Part shown: positions 43,323-52,497 of the stretch, piece by piece | Numbering within the stretch: the first letter of the stretch is position 1 | How the letters are laid out: each line of letters starts with the position of its first letter | NCBI GenBank assembly: GCA_900757615.1 | Contig: CAAEON010000029.1 | Location: forward strand, 1-61,647 | DNA from: an uncultured Collinsella sp. | Lineage (GTDB): Bacteria > Actinomycetota > Coriobacteriia > Coriobacteriales > Coriobacteriaceae | DNA: 61,647 nt | Direction: 5' to 3' | Translations under genes and position numbers: made by a program | The notes under the pieces: model-generated | Database searches by the model: none | Seen by the model: the letters and a program-made list of their open reading frames with translations, nothing else | What the model was told of the DNA's origin: nothing

Positions 43323-45622
43323 GTGCGACCGAGCGCGAACATGTGATGCCTCCGCGGTCCCTGATGCCGTGGACGATGGCCCTGTGTGCCGGCATGTGCA
43401 TGAGCTGCGCCTTGGTGTTCAACGTGGCCGCCGATGCGCTGCTGAGGGAACAGGCGCCGGCGGTCGGGCTGCTATGGGCCATTCCCGTTGCGGCGGCGGT
43501 ATTCGTTGTGCTGGCTCAATCTTGTGCGCGGCTTGCCCCTTGGAAGCGGTGGCTGTATGCCGCGTCCGTCGGTCTCGTGGCGGGAGCGGTCGTTTCGGCG
43601 TGGTGGGCTGTGGGCGCGCTAAGTGCCTCGAAGGCGCTCGACGGTCGAGCGGCAAGCAGCCTCGAGTTTGTCGTGCAGGGTGATCCATCCATAAACGACG
43701 ACGTGTATTCCTATACCTGCGAGGCACGCGCGGACGGTAAGAACTTGGCAACGGTTCGCCTATCGTGTGACCGCGAGCTCAAGGTCGGGGCGCACGTGCG
43801 TGTTATCGGTCGCGTTTCACGTTTTGAGAACGATGCGTATGGACGATCGCGCGCGCTCCGAGGCGAGGTGCGCAAGGTTAAAGCCGTTCGAATTTTGTCC
43901 GTCGATGAGGGCTCTCCGGGGCCGCTGCTTCGGCTGCGAAATGGGCTGCTTGTGTCCATTGCGCCTGCGACCGAACCGGCGCGTGCGCTCATAGCCGGTG
44001 TCGTCTGCGGTCGTTCGGCCGAGCTGCGCGCCCAGCCGGCGGGCGACTGGTTTTCGGTGACGGGAACGGCGCATCTTATCGCCGTCTCGGGCAGCCATTT
44101 GGCTATCGTGGGGTTTTTAATCGAGGGTTTATTGCAGAAGACTCGGTGCTCACGTGGTCTTCAGCGGGCGATACTGGCGATAACGCTTGTGGGCTACGCT
44201 ACCTTTACGGGCGCGTCTCCCTCGGCCGTGCGCGCGTGCTGCATGGTGTTCGCGACGCTTGTCGTAAACGGCGCGGGGCGTCGCCGGCACGGCGCATCGG
44301 CACTCTTTGTTACCATGTCCATCTTTGTGCTACTGCGACCGACGGTGCTGTTCGAGATGGGCTTTCAGCTTTCATGTACCAGTGTCTTAGCCATTCTGTG
44401 CTTTTGCCCCTATGCGACCTACGCTTTGGGTGAGCTGGGTGTGCCATCGGGCGTTGCCAGCATGCTTTCCGTCACGCTGTGCTCGCAGTTGGCGACGCTC
44501 CCCATTACCATTCCTGCCTTCGGTACGTTCTCGCTCATTGCTCCGTTGGCAAATGCGGTCATCGGTCCGGTGGTGAGCGTACTGCTTGCTGTGTCCATCG
44601 TGCTGGTTCCCTTTTCGCTCGTGGGATCGTTGCGGACTTGGGCGCTCGCTGTGCCCATGATTGCCGCCCGTTGCGCGCTGTTTTTCGAGCAGCTGTTTGC
44701 CGCCGTGCCGGGTGCATCCGTGAGCGTGCCGCCCGACAGCATGTGGATTTACCTAGTGCCGTGTTTGCTGGCGGTTCTGCTATTCCGGTGGCCGCGTCCC
44801 CGTGCACGTCCTATGGCGGTGGGGCTTGCATGCCTGGTGCTCTTGGCTGCGATTCCGTACGTCTACTGGGATCGATTCGCTCCGCCTTCGGTGACGGTGC
44901 TCGATGTGGGCCAGGCCGATGCGATTCTTATCCGCCAGGGCGGCGCAGTAGCACTCGTCGACTGCGGACTCGACGAGCGCGTGGTGGCGGCGTTGGTCCG
45001 CAATAACGTGCACCATATCGATGCCGTCTTTGTGACGCATTGGGATGAGGACCACTGGGGTGGTCTGCCTGCCGTGCTCGAACAGTTTTCGGTCGGAACG
45101 ATTGCCGTGGCGGCGGATGCGCTGGAGGATGCTCCTGCCGAGGTATTGAACCGACCTGGCGTGGAGTATCGGCAGGTGCGCCATGGGGATACGGTCGATA
45201 TCGGCTCATTTTGCGCCCGCGTGATGTGGCCATTCGAGTCCGTGGATGGCGAGGGAAATGAGGATTCGCTTGTCCTGCTGCTCTCTTATGTTCAGGAAGG
45301 CAAGGGCCTGCGTATGCTCCTCACCGGTGATGCCGAGCTCGACCAAGAACGGGAATTCGTGCAGGAGGTGGGGGATATCGATGTCCTTAAACTTGGGCAT
45401 CACGGCTCCAAGGTTTCAGTCGATGGCGAGTTGCTGGGCGTCCTGAAGCCCGAGCTTTCCCTCGCGAGCGCGGGCGAGGGGAATCGATACGGCCATCCGT
45501 CCGATGCCTGCATCGATGCCGTTAAGGAAGCGGGTGGTGCGTTCGCGTGTACCATCGAACACGGCGACATTACCGTCACGCCGACTGTGAATGGCTTTGC
45601 GATGCGATGCCAGAGACCGTGA
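43319..45622 (+). CDS. comEC: Competence protein ComEC (DNA translocation channel)
   Basis: ComEC forms the inner-membrane channel for single-stranded DNA and may degrade the other strand. The 767-residue protein has N-terminal membrane segments, an OB-fold-like soluble part (DUF4131 region), the Competence-domain membrane block with TGTAHLIAVSGSHLAIVG, and a C-terminal metallo-beta-lactamase-like domain with LDVGQADAILIRQGG, VTHWDEDHWGG and LKLGHHGSKVS. The ATG at 43319 overlaps the comEA stop. The beta-lactamase metal motif reads HWDEDH where HxHxDH is usual in active nucleases; the first His pair is thus altered. Confidence 0.94.
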   Translation: MSATEREHVMPPRSLMPWTMALCAGMCMSCALVFNVAADALLREQAPAVGLLWAIPVAAAVFVVLAQSCARLAPWKRWLYAASVGLVAGAVVSAWWAVGALSASKALDGRAASSLEFVVQGDPSINDDVYSYTCEARADGKNLATVRLSCDRELKVGAHVRVIGRVSRFENDAYGRSRALRGEVRKVKAVRILSVDEGSPGPLLRLRNGLLVSIAPATEPARALIAGVVCGRSAELRAQPAGDWFSVTGTAHLIAVSGSHLAIVGFLIEGLLQKTRCSRGLQRAILAITLVGYATFTGASPSAVRACCMVFATLVVNGAGRRRHGASALFVTMSIFVLLRPTVLFEMGFQLSCTSVLAILCFCPYATYALGELGVPSGVASMLSVTLCSQLATLPITIPAFGTFSLIAPLANAVIGPVVSVLLAVSIVLVPFSLVGSLRTWALAVPMIAARCALFFEQLFAAVPGASVSVPPDSMWIYLVPCLLAVLLFRWPRPRARPMAVGLACLVLLAAIPYVYWDRFAPPSVTVLDVGQADAILIRQGGAVALVDCGLDERVVAALVRNNVHHIDAVFVTHWDEDHWGGLPAVLEQFSVGTIAVAADALEDAPAEVLNRPGVEYRQVRHGDTVDIGSFCARVMWPFESVDGEGNEDSLVLLLSYVQEGKGLRMLLTGDAELDQEREFVQEVGDIDVLKLGHHGSKVSVDGELLGVLKPELSLASAGEGNRYGHPSDACIDAVKEAGGAFACTIEHGDITVTPTVNGFAMRCQRP

Positions 45623-45700
45623 CGACGTCGTTGGCGTGTGGTGGGCCCCTGGGCTAGAATGGCACGGAACGAATGCGAAGGCCTGCGGGAGGGGAGTGCA

Positions 45701-46663
45701 ATGTCCGAAACCGGTCTGCTGCCGGCATATCTGATCGTCGGTACCGACGGAGTCAAGCGCGATCACGCCGTCTCGCGTATGAAAGCGCGTCTGGAAAAGT
45801 CGGGTATGGTCGAGTTCAACCTCGACGAGCGCGATATGACCAAGGACCCCGATATCGAGTCTATTATCGGATCGCTTAACACCTTTCCCATGGGCAGCGA
45901 GTTTCGCTTAGTAATCCTTGATGGCTGCTCAAAGCTCGCCAAGGCGGTCTCGGAGCCGCTCGTTGAGTATCTGGCAAGTCCCAGCCCCACAACGGTCTGC
46001 CTCATTATCGCCGACTCGCTTGCCAAGAACACGCGCCTGTATAAGGCGATCGCCAAGATCGACAAGAAGGCCGTGATCGATTGCTCCGGCACCAAGCGCT
46101 GGGAGCTACCGCGCCGTGTGCAGCAGATGGCGACGCAGCACGGCAAGTCGATCTCGACGGCGGCCGCCGAGGAACTCGTCTCGCGTTCGGGTGAAAACAC
46201 TCGCATGCTCGATAACGACTTGGCTAAGCTTGCCCAGATGGTCGAGGCGCCCCAGATTGAGCTTGCCGACGTTGAGCGCTGGATTGTACGTACGGCCGAG
46301 GTTCAACCCTGGGACTTCCTCAACGCCGTCTCGGCTCGCGATATGCGGCGATCGCTCGAGCTCTTTAAGCTTTTGCCCTCCAAGAGCTACGTGTGGACTT
46401 ACACATTGCTGTGCGGCCGCATCCGCGAGCTGATCGTTGCCAAGGCGCTCGATGCGCGCGGACAGGGTCGTGAGCTGGCCGCAACGCTCAAGCTCCAGTC
46501 CTGGCAGGTCAAGAATCACCTGACCTGGGCACGTCGCTTTTCGATGGCAGAGCTCATTGCGGCGCTCGAGGGTGCGGTCGATGTGGAGCTTGCGCTCAAG
46601 GGTTCGGCCGATTCTCAGACGGCGCTTTTGCTCTGGATTACGAACATCTTGAGAAAATCGTGA
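45701..46663 (+). CDS. holA: DNA polymerase III delta subunit
   Basis: HolA opens the sliding clamp as part of the clamp loader. The 320-residue protein fits HolA by its LPAYLIVGTDGVKRDHAVSR start, the central RWELPRRVQQMATQHG and the C-terminal collar domain with LKLQSWQVKNHLTWARRF. The ATG at 45701 has GGGAGGGGAG upstream. comEA-comEC-holA-rpsT is a widespread Gram-positive order. A TAGAAT -10-like box lies about 45 bases upstream. Confidence 0.93.
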   Translation: MSETGLLPAYLIVGTDGVKRDHAVSRMKARLEKSGMVEFNLDERDMTKDPDIESIIGSLNTFPMGSEFRLVILDGCSKLAKAVSEPLVEYLASPSPTTVCLIIADSLAKNTRLYKAIAKIDKKAVIDCSGTKRWELPRRVQQMATQHGKSISTAAAEELVSRSGENTRMLDNDLAKLAQMVEAPQIELADVERWIVRTAEVQPWDFLNAVSARDMRRSLELFKLLPSKSYVWTYTLLCGRIRELIVAKALDARGQGRELAATLKLQSWQVKNHLTWARRFSMAELIAALEGAVDVELALKGSADSQTALLLWITNILRKS

Positions 46664-46715
46664 TGATACCTGCCTATTTGACAAATTCGTTCTATCCCTT
46701 TGAGGGGGAGCGTGC

Positions 46716-46721
46716 TATAGT
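46716..46721 (+). promoter_or_regulatory. Candidate -10 box of rpsT
   Basis: TATAGT lies 75 bases before rpsT. A perfect TTGACA (46678-46683) is upstream but 32 bases away, too far for a single promoter. Confidence 0.4.
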
Positions 46722-46796
46722 AGGTGCTTGCATGACCTCACCGTGTCTCAGAGGTGTCATACATTTTTTGCAAGGAACTCGAAAGGAACTCCAGAA

Positions 46797-47063
46797 GTGG
46801 CAAACATCAAGTCTCAGAAGAAGCGTATCCGCACCAATGAGGCAGCTCGCATGCGTAACAAGGCTGTCAAGTCCGAGCTCAAGACGCTGACCAAGCACGT
46901 CCAGTCCGCCGTCGCCGAGGGCGACGCCGAGAAGGCCCAGGCTGCCCTCAAGACCGTCACCAAGCGTCTCGACATGGCTGCCGCCAAGCATGTTATCCAC
47001 AAGAACCAGGCTTCCAACCGCAAGTCCGGTCTTGCCAAGCTCGTGAACAGCATCAACGCCTAA
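46797..47063 (+). CDS. rpsT: 30S ribosomal protein S20
   Basis: S20 is a primary 16S rRNA-binding protein. The 88-residue protein starts at GTG 46797 (MANIKSQKKRI), with AAAGGA about 9 bases upstream. NEAARMRNKAVKSELKTL and the C-terminal VIHKNQASNRKSGLAK are typical. It is monocistronic between holA and a strong terminator. Confidence 0.96.
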   Translation: MANIKSQKKRIRTNEAARMRNKAVKSELKTLTKHVQSAVAEGDAEKAQAALKTVTKRLDMAAAKHVIHKNQASNRKSGLAKLVNSINA

Positions 47064-47098
47064 GTTGTAAATTTCACACCACACAGATTACGCGCATA

Positions 47099-47135
47099 AA
47101 TGGAGCCTGTTTTATGGAACAGGCTCCATTTTTTG
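47099..47135 (+). terminator. rpsT intrinsic terminator
   Basis: A perfect 13-bp stem (47099-47111 with 47118-47130) with a 6-base loop is followed by TTTT. Confidence 0.95.
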
Positions 47136-47146
47136 TACCGCTCGGG

Positions 47147-47152
47147 TAAGAT
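47147..47152 (+). promoter_or_regulatory. Candidate -10 box of lepA
   Basis: TAAGAT ends 7 bases before the lepA ATG, and no Shine-Dalgarno sequence lies between. This predicts a leaderless or nearly leaderless transcript. Confidence 0.45.
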
Positions 47153-47159
47153 AGTCCGC

Positions 47160-48971
47160 ATGAATACTTCAATTGACATTTCCCACATCCGCAACTTCTC
47201 GATCGTTGCGCACATCGACCATGGCAAGTCCACGATCAGTGACCGCATCCTCGAGCTCACCCATACCGTCGACGAACGCGACATGGAGTCGCAGCTGCTC
47301 GACACCATGGATATCGAGCGCGAGCGCGGCATTACGATCAAGTCCAATGCCGTCCGCGTTTCCTATGACGCCGACGATGGTGAGACGTATCAGTTCAATC
47401 TGATCGATACGCCGGGCCACGTGGACTTTACCTATGAGGTCTCGCGCTCGCTGGCAGCCTGTGAGGGCGCTGTGCTCGTCGTCGACGCCACGCAGGGCGT
47501 CGAGGCGCAGACCGTTTCCAACGCGACGCTCGCCATGAACGCCAATCTGGACATTGTGCCGGCCATCAACAAGATCGACCTGCCCTCGGCCCATCCCGAT
47601 GAGGTTAAGACCGAGATCGAGGATGACCTGGCGATCCCTGCCGATGATGCTGTGTGCGTATCGGGCAAGACCGGCGAGGGCATCCACGATCTGCTGGAGT
47701 CCATTGTCTTTTTGATCTCTCCGCCTAAGGGCGATGCAAACGCTCCGCTCAAAGCGCTCATTTTGGATTCGTACTTTGACGAGTATCGCGGTGTGGTGGC
47801 TACGGTGCGCGTCTTCGATGGTTCCATCAAAAAGGGCGATACCCTGCTTATGATGCAGGCAGAGGGCGACTTTTTGGTCGACGGCGTGGGTGTCAAGCGT
47901 CCTGCCGAGACCCCGGTTGACGCGCTGACGGTTGGCGAGGTCGGCTACGTGGTCACGGGCCTGAAGGACCCCGAGGCCGTTCGCGTGGGCGACACCCTTA
48001 CCTGGGCGTCGAACCCCTGCCCCGAGCCGCTTCCTGGTTACCGCGAGGCCAAGCCCATGGTCTATACGGGCCTGTTCCCGATCGACAACAAGGACTACGA
48101 GAACCTGCGCGACGCGCTCGATAAACTGCACGTCAACGACCCGTCGTTGGTGTGGGAGCCCGAGACCTCGGTGGCGCTCGGCTTTGGCTTCCGCGTGGGC
48201 TTCCTGGGCCTGCTGCACATGGAGGTCGTCAAGGAACGCTTGGAGCGCGAGTTCAATCTGGACCTCATTGCCACGAGCCCCTCGGTTGACTATCACGTCT
48301 ACAAGACCGACGGCGAGATGATCGATGTCCGCAGCCCGCAGGACCTTCCCGAGGCCACGCGTATCGATCGTATCGAGGAGCCCTACCTCAAGGCAAAGAT
48401 CATCTGCCCGCCTGAGTACACGGGTGCCGTCATGCAGCTCGCCATCGAGCACCGTGGCATTACAACCGACATGATCCATCTCACGAGCAAATCGGTCGAG
48501 ATGCGCTTTGACATGCCGCTCGCCGAGCTCATCCTGGACTTCTTCGATCAGCTCAAGAGTCGTACCAAGGGCTATGCCTCGCTCGACTACGAGTTCAACG
48601 AGTACCGTCCTTCTGAGCTTGTGAAGCTCGATATCTTGCTTTCGGGCGATGAGGTGGACGCGCTGTCGTTTATCGTCCACAAGGACAAGGCCTATGGCCT
48701 GGCCCGCGGTCTGTGCGACAAGCTCAAGGAGATCATCCCGCGTCAGCTGTTTGAGGTGCCCATCCAGGGCGCTATCGGCAACAAGATCATTGCCCGCTCC
48801 ACCGTCAAGGCGCGTCGCAAGGACGTGCTTGCCAAGTGCTATGGCGGCGATATTTCGCGTAAGCGCAAACTGCTCGAGAAGCAGAAAGAGGGCAAGAAGC
48901 GCATGAAGGCCATCGGGTCGGTTGAGGTCCCGCAGGAGGCCTTTATGGCGATCCTCAAGGTGGACGAGTAG
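47160..48971 (+). CDS. lepA: Elongation factor 4 (LepA)
   Basis: EF4 is a ribosome-associated translational GTPase implicated in back-translocation or 30S assembly. The 603-residue protein has G1 AHIDHGKST, G2 around RERGITI, G3 DTPGHVDF, G4 NKIDLP, domains II-III, and the diagnostic C-terminal domain with GFRVGFLGLLHME and a basic tail (AKCYGGDISRKRKLLEKQ). The ATG at 47160 (MNTSIDISH) has no clear ribosome-binding site but lies close to a -10 box. It leads the lepA-dusB-hemW group. Confidence 0.97.
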   Translation: MNTSIDISHIRNFSIVAHIDHGKSTISDRILELTHTVDERDMESQLLDTMDIERERGITIKSNAVRVSYDADDGETYQFNLIDTPGHVDFTYEVSRSLAACEGAVLVVDATQGVEAQTVSNATLAMNANLDIVPAINKIDLPSAHPDEVKTEIEDDLAIPADDAVCVSGKTGEGIHDLLESIVFLISPPKGDANAPLKALILDSYFDEYRGVVATVRVFDGSIKKGDTLLMMQAEGDFLVDGVGVKRPAETPVDALTVGEVGYVVTGLKDPEAVRVGDTLTWASNPCPEPLPGYREAKPMVYTGLFPIDNKDYENLRDALDKLHVNDPSLVWEPETSVALGFGFRVGFLGLLHMEVVKERLEREFNLDLIATSPSVDYHVYKTDGEMIDVRSPQDLPEATRIDRIEEPYLKAKIICPPEYTGAVMQLAIEHRGITTDMIHLTSKSVEMRFDMPLAELILDFFDQLKSRTKGYASLDYEFNEYRPSELVKLDILLSGDEVDALSFIVHKDKAYGLARGLCDKLKEIIPRQLFEVPIQGAIGNKIIARSTVKARRKDVLAKCYGGDISRKRKLLEKQKEGKKRMKAIGSVEVPQEAFMAILKVDE

Positions 48972-48975
48972 GTCT

Positions 48976-50019
48976 ATGGCGCTTTCTGAATACAGCAAGC
49001 GGCTGCTGGGCGCCTATGCCGAGCAGCCGTTCCTTATGGCTCCCATGGCGGGCGTGACCGACCCTGCCTACCGCATCATGTGCCGCCGTCGCGGTGCCAA
49101 CCTTGCCTACAGCGAGATGGTGAGCGTGGCGGGCCTTGCCTATGCCAGCAACAAGACCTGGCGCCTGGTGCTACCGGCCGACGAGGAGCAGCAGATTTGC
49201 GTGCAACTCTTTGGCTCCAAGCCCGATCAGTTTGCGAGCGCCGTCGCTGCCGTCGAGGAGCGCGTTGGCGATCGCCTGTCGCTCATCGATATCAATATGG
49301 CATGCCCCGCCCGCAAGGTTGTTACCAAGGGCGAGGGCTCGGCGCTCATGCGCACGCCCGACCTGGCGGAGAAGATCGTCGAGGCCACGGTGGGCGCGGC
49401 GCACGTGCCCGTGACCGTCAAGATTCGCAAAGGCTTTTATGCCGAGGACCGCAATGCCGCGACATTTGCCCAGATGCTTGAGGGCGCAGGGGCTGCCGCA
49501 GTCGCCGTGCATGGTCGTTGCGCCACGCAGCTCTATACGGGCCAGGCCGATTGGTCGGTCGTCGATGAGGTTGCCGACGCCGTTGAGATTCCCGTGATCG
49601 GTTCGGGCGATGTGTTCGCGGCCGAGGACGCTGCGGAGCATCTGCGCAACTCGGGTGCCAGCGCGGTGTTTATCGCGCGCGGTATCTACGGGAACCCGTG
49701 GGTGTTTGGCGATGCTCGCGCCCTTGCGCTCGATGGCACACCGGTTCCTTCTCGCTCCTCGGTCGAGCGCCTGGAGGCTCTGCGCGAGCACCTGACGTTG
49801 ACGCACGAGCTTCTGCCGCTCATGTCGCGTGCCCGCACGTACGCAAGCTGGTACTTAAAGGGCATGCCTCATGCCGCCGCCTGGCGCGCTCAGGTGGTGC
49901 GTTGCTCTACGTATGAGGAGTTCATGGCGTTGGTCGATGATATCGAGCGCGATGTGGTGGCCTGCGAGGCCGCACTTGCAGCTGGCGAGTCGGTGCCCGC
50001 CCATCCGCTGGAGGCCTAA
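48976..50019 (+). CDS. dusB: tRNA-dihydrouridine synthase (DusB type)
   Basis: Dus enzymes reduce uridines in tRNA D-loops with FMN and NADPH. The 347-residue protein has FLMAPMAGVTDPAYR, the catalytic Cys in LIDINMACPARKV, VTVKIRKGF, AVAVHGRCATQLYTG and the FMN loop VIGSGDVFAAEDA with ARGIYGNPW. The ATG at 48976 lies 4 bases after lepA. It is followed at 2 bases by hemW. Confidence 0.94.
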   Translation: MALSEYSKRLLGAYAEQPFLMAPMAGVTDPAYRIMCRRRGANLAYSEMVSVAGLAYASNKTWRLVLPADEEQQICVQLFGSKPDQFASAVAAVEERVGDRLSLIDINMACPARKVVTKGEGSALMRTPDLAEKIVEATVGAAHVPVTVKIRKGFYAEDRNAATFAQMLEGAGAAAVAVHGRCATQLYTGQADWSVVDEVADAVEIPVIGSGDVFAAEDAAEHLRNSGASAVFIARGIYGNPWVFGDARALALDGTPVPSRSSVERLEALREHLTLTHELLPLMSRARTYASWYLKGMPHAAAWRAQVVRCSTYEEFMALVDDIERDVVACEAALAAGESVPAHPLEA

Positions 50020-50021
50020 GG

Positions 50022-51254
50022 GTGGCTGTTACCGCACTGTATGTGCACGTACCGTTTTGCGCTCAAAAATGCCGCTATTGCGACTTTGACTCGCGCAGCT
50101 TTGCCCCGTGCGACCTGGACGCTGCGCTCGATGCCTATTTTGAGCAGCTGTATGCGCGCCTCGATTCCTTTTGCGACGCCGGGGCGCTTGCGCAGGTCCG
50201 CACGGTCTATATTGGCGGCGGCACGCCGTCACTGGCTGGGGAGCGCCTGGTGGAACTTGCCCGTCGTATCTCCATGTGGTGTAAACTCGTTGAATTTACT
50301 TGCGAAGCCAATCCTGAGTCGCTGACCGCTGAGCTCGCCACCGCGCTTGCCGAGGCGGGTGTCACGCGCATCTCTCTGGGCGTGCAAACCCTCGACAATA
50401 CCGAGCTGACTGCTATTGGCCGCATTCACGATGCTAATCGGGCACTTGCGGCTATCGCGACGGTGAAGGACGCTGGCCTCGATGTGTCGTGCGACCTAAT
50501 GTGTGGACTTCCCGGGCAGACCGCAACGAGTTGGAATCGCACACTCGATGGCGTGCTGGCGGCAGCTCCGCATCATGTGTCGGTCTACCCGCTCACGCTC
50601 GAGGAGGGGACGCCCCTTTATCGCATGGCGTGCCGCGACGGGTCACTCGAGCCTGATGAGGATTTTCAGGCCGCCTGCATGGACGTTGCGCGCGAGCGGC
50701 TGAGTTCGGCGGGCTACCATCCGTATGAGGTGGCGAGCTACGCGCTCGACGGCCATGAGTGCGCCCATAACATTGCCTACTGGACCGGACGGGGCTACCT
50801 GGGCCTGGGTCGTTCTGCCGCGGGCATGCTCGACGCCGAGGATTTCGACCGTCTTGCAGGTTTGTTCCCCGGCGTGTCTGCTCGAGGCGATGCGTACCGC
50901 GTGCGTCTGGTGCAACGTGACGATGACGCGACGTCGTTTGAGGCCGAATACCTGTCGCAGCGAGAGGCTGCGGCCGAAGACCTGATGCTCGCCTGTCGCA
51001 TGACGCGCGGTATTGCGTCCGATCTGTTGGTTCGTGCGACTTGCGTCATCCCAACGGGCGAGCTGGCAGCTGCCTGCGATCGCGCGCTCGAATTGGGTCT
51101 TGCCACTTGGGTGCCCGAGACGCTCGGGGTCCATGAGGGACCCTTTACTTCGGCAGATGTCGTCGCGGGCCATGTTCGAGCTCGTCTGGCGCCGACCCAT
51201 TTGGGCTGGCTCGATGGAAATGTTCTGTTCGAGCTGTTTTGGAATCTAGCTTAG
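50022..51254 (+). CDS. hemW: HemW-like radical SAM protein (heme chaperone / former HemN-like)
   Basis: HemW family members bind heme and a [4Fe-4S] cluster and are thought to insert heme into proteins; they are often mislabelled as coproporphyrinogen dehydrogenase. The 410-residue protein begins LYVHVPFCAQKCRYCDF, with the radical-SAM CxxxCxxC. It has YIGGGTPS, VQTLDN and LMCGLPGQT, then the HemN C-terminal domain. The GTG start at 50022 lies 2 bases after dusB. In many bacteria hrcA follows hemW; here two dnaJ-like genes follow instead. Confidence 0.92.
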   Translation: MAVTALYVHVPFCAQKCRYCDFDSRSFAPCDLDAALDAYFEQLYARLDSFCDAGALAQVRTVYIGGGTPSLAGERLVELARRISMWCKLVEFTCEANPESLTAELATALAEAGVTRISLGVQTLDNTELTAIGRIHDANRALAAIATVKDAGLDVSCDLMCGLPGQTATSWNRTLDGVLAAAPHHVSVYPLTLEEGTPLYRMACRDGSLEPDEDFQAACMDVARERLSSAGYHPYEVASYALDGHECAHNIAYWTGRGYLGLGRSAAGMLDAEDFDRLAGLFPGVSARGDAYRVRLVQRDDDATSFEAEYLSQREAAAEDLMLACRMTRGIASDLLVRATCVIPTGELAAACDRALELGLATWVPETLGVHEGPFTSADVVAGHVRARLAPTHLGWLDGNVLFELFWNLA

Positions 51255-51312
51255 ACCGCTCGGGTAGAATTACCGGAATATATACGCTGCTGTGAGCAGG
51301 AGGTTGCCGCGC

Positions 51313-52416
51313 ATGGCGACGATGAACGAAAAAGATTATTACGAGATTCTGGGTGTCTCCAAGGACGCTACCTCGCGTGATATACAGAAGGCCTTTCAGC
51401 AAAAGGCCCGCAAGCTCCATCCGGACGTCAACAAAGAGCCGGACGCCGAGGAAAAGTTCAAAGAGGTTTCCGAGGCCTACGCCGTGCTTTCGGATGAGCA
51501 AAAACGTGCGCGCTACGACGCCATGCGTTCTGGCAATCCCTTTGCCGGTGCTCCTACAGCTTCGCCCTATGGTGGCGGCTACGCCGGCAACACGGGCTAT
51601 GGCAATCCCTTTGAGGGCGGCTTTCCCTTTGGTGGCGCCTGGGGCCAGCAGCGTCGCGGCCAGGCTGCCTACAATCCCGAGAACGGCGCCAACGTGGTCG
51701 TCGATATCAAACTGGACGCCAAGGAGGCCAAGGGCGGTGCCCGTAAGACCGTCCGCTATACGCGCTTCGATACCTGTGGTCACTGTGGCGGCTCGGGTTC
51801 TGTCTCCTCCGAGCATGCCCATACCTGCCCGAGCTGCGGTGGCCGCGGGCACATCGACGTCGACTTGTCCTTCCTGTTTGGTGCGGGCACGTTCCAGTCT
51901 GTCTGCCCCGAGTGCGCCGGTTCCGGTAAGGTCGTGGCCGACCCCTGCCCTGATTGCGGAGGCAGCGGTCGTACTCGCGTAACCTCCGAGCAGACGATTG
52001 AGTTTCCTGCCGGCACGCACGATGGCGACGAGGTCCGCATTAGCGGCATGGGTCACGCCGGCACCAACGGTGCCGCGGGCGGCGATCTGGTCGGCCGTGC
52101 CCATGTCGAGGCCGAGCGCCTGGAAGGCAAGGCCCGTACCGGTTTTTACCTGATGGGCATCGTGGCGCCGTTCTTGGTGCTGTCGGCCATCTCGGGCGTG
52201 TTCTCGGCCTTTGCCATGATGTGCTTTATTCCGTTTGCCATGGGCCTGTTTATGGTGGTCTCGGACGGCGTGCTTCACCGCAGTCTGCTGTGGTGGAAGC
52301 GCGGCGCGATGCAGTTTGCCAACGGTTTTGCCAACGGATTTATGTTTGCGCTCGTGTCGGTTTGGTTTGCGAGCTGCTCGCAGCGTGTCATGCTTTCGCC
52401 TTACGGAATGCAATAA
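51313..52416 (+). CDS. Membrane-anchored DnaJ-like co-chaperone
   Basis: This is a J-domain protein with an unusual C-terminus. The J-domain (DYYEILGVS to about residue 70) carries HPD at 36-38. A Gly/Phe/Pro-rich linker (about 76-115) follows. All four DnaJ zinc repeats are present: CGHCGGSG (from residue 155), CPSCGGRG, CPECAGSG and CPDCGGSG. Substrate domain I survives through GGDLVGRAHV, but from about residue 277 the second substrate domain and dimerisation region are replaced by two to three hydrophobic helices (GFYLMGIVAPFLVLSAISG onward) ending near Cys-Ser-Gln. At 367 residues it is near normal DnaJ length. The ATG at 51313 has CAGGAGG 9 bases upstream. A canonical dnaJ follows directly. 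Confidence 0.9.
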   Translation: MATMNEKDYYEILGVSKDATSRDIQKAFQQKARKLHPDVNKEPDAEEKFKEVSEAYAVLSDEQKRARYDAMRSGNPFAGAPTASPYGGGYAGNTGYGNPFEGGFPFGGAWGQQRRGQAAYNPENGANVVVDIKLDAKEAKGGARKTVRYTRFDTCGHCGGSGSVSSEHAHTCPSCGGRGHIDVDLSFLFGAGTFQSVCPECAGSGKVVADPCPDCGGSGRTRVTSEQTIEFPAGTHDGDEVRISGMGHAGTNGAAGGDLVGRAHVEAERLEGKARTGFYLMGIVAPFLVLSAISGVFSAFAMMCFIPFAMGLFMVVSDGVLHRSLLWWKRGAMQFANGFANGFMFALVSVWFASCSQRVMLSPYGMQ

Positions 52417-52497
52417 CATCAAACCCTCTGTTTGCGGTCGGCCCAGCTTGGGTATAGGACGCACTGTGACAATAATGAAAGTCGGAAGGATTCGGTC

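Noticed and set aside
46678..46721. TTGACA/TATAGT as one rpsT promoter
   Set aside because: The hexamers are 32 bases apart, about twice the allowed spacing.
47169..48998. 609-codon minus-strand frame opposite lepA
   Set aside because: Antisense shadow of a certain gene; no motif.
50022..51254. Coproporphyrinogen dehydrogenase HemN
   Set aside because: Length, the CxxxCxxC context and the lepA/dnaJ neighbourhood fit HemW, not the longer HemN; no other heme-synthesis gene is nearby.
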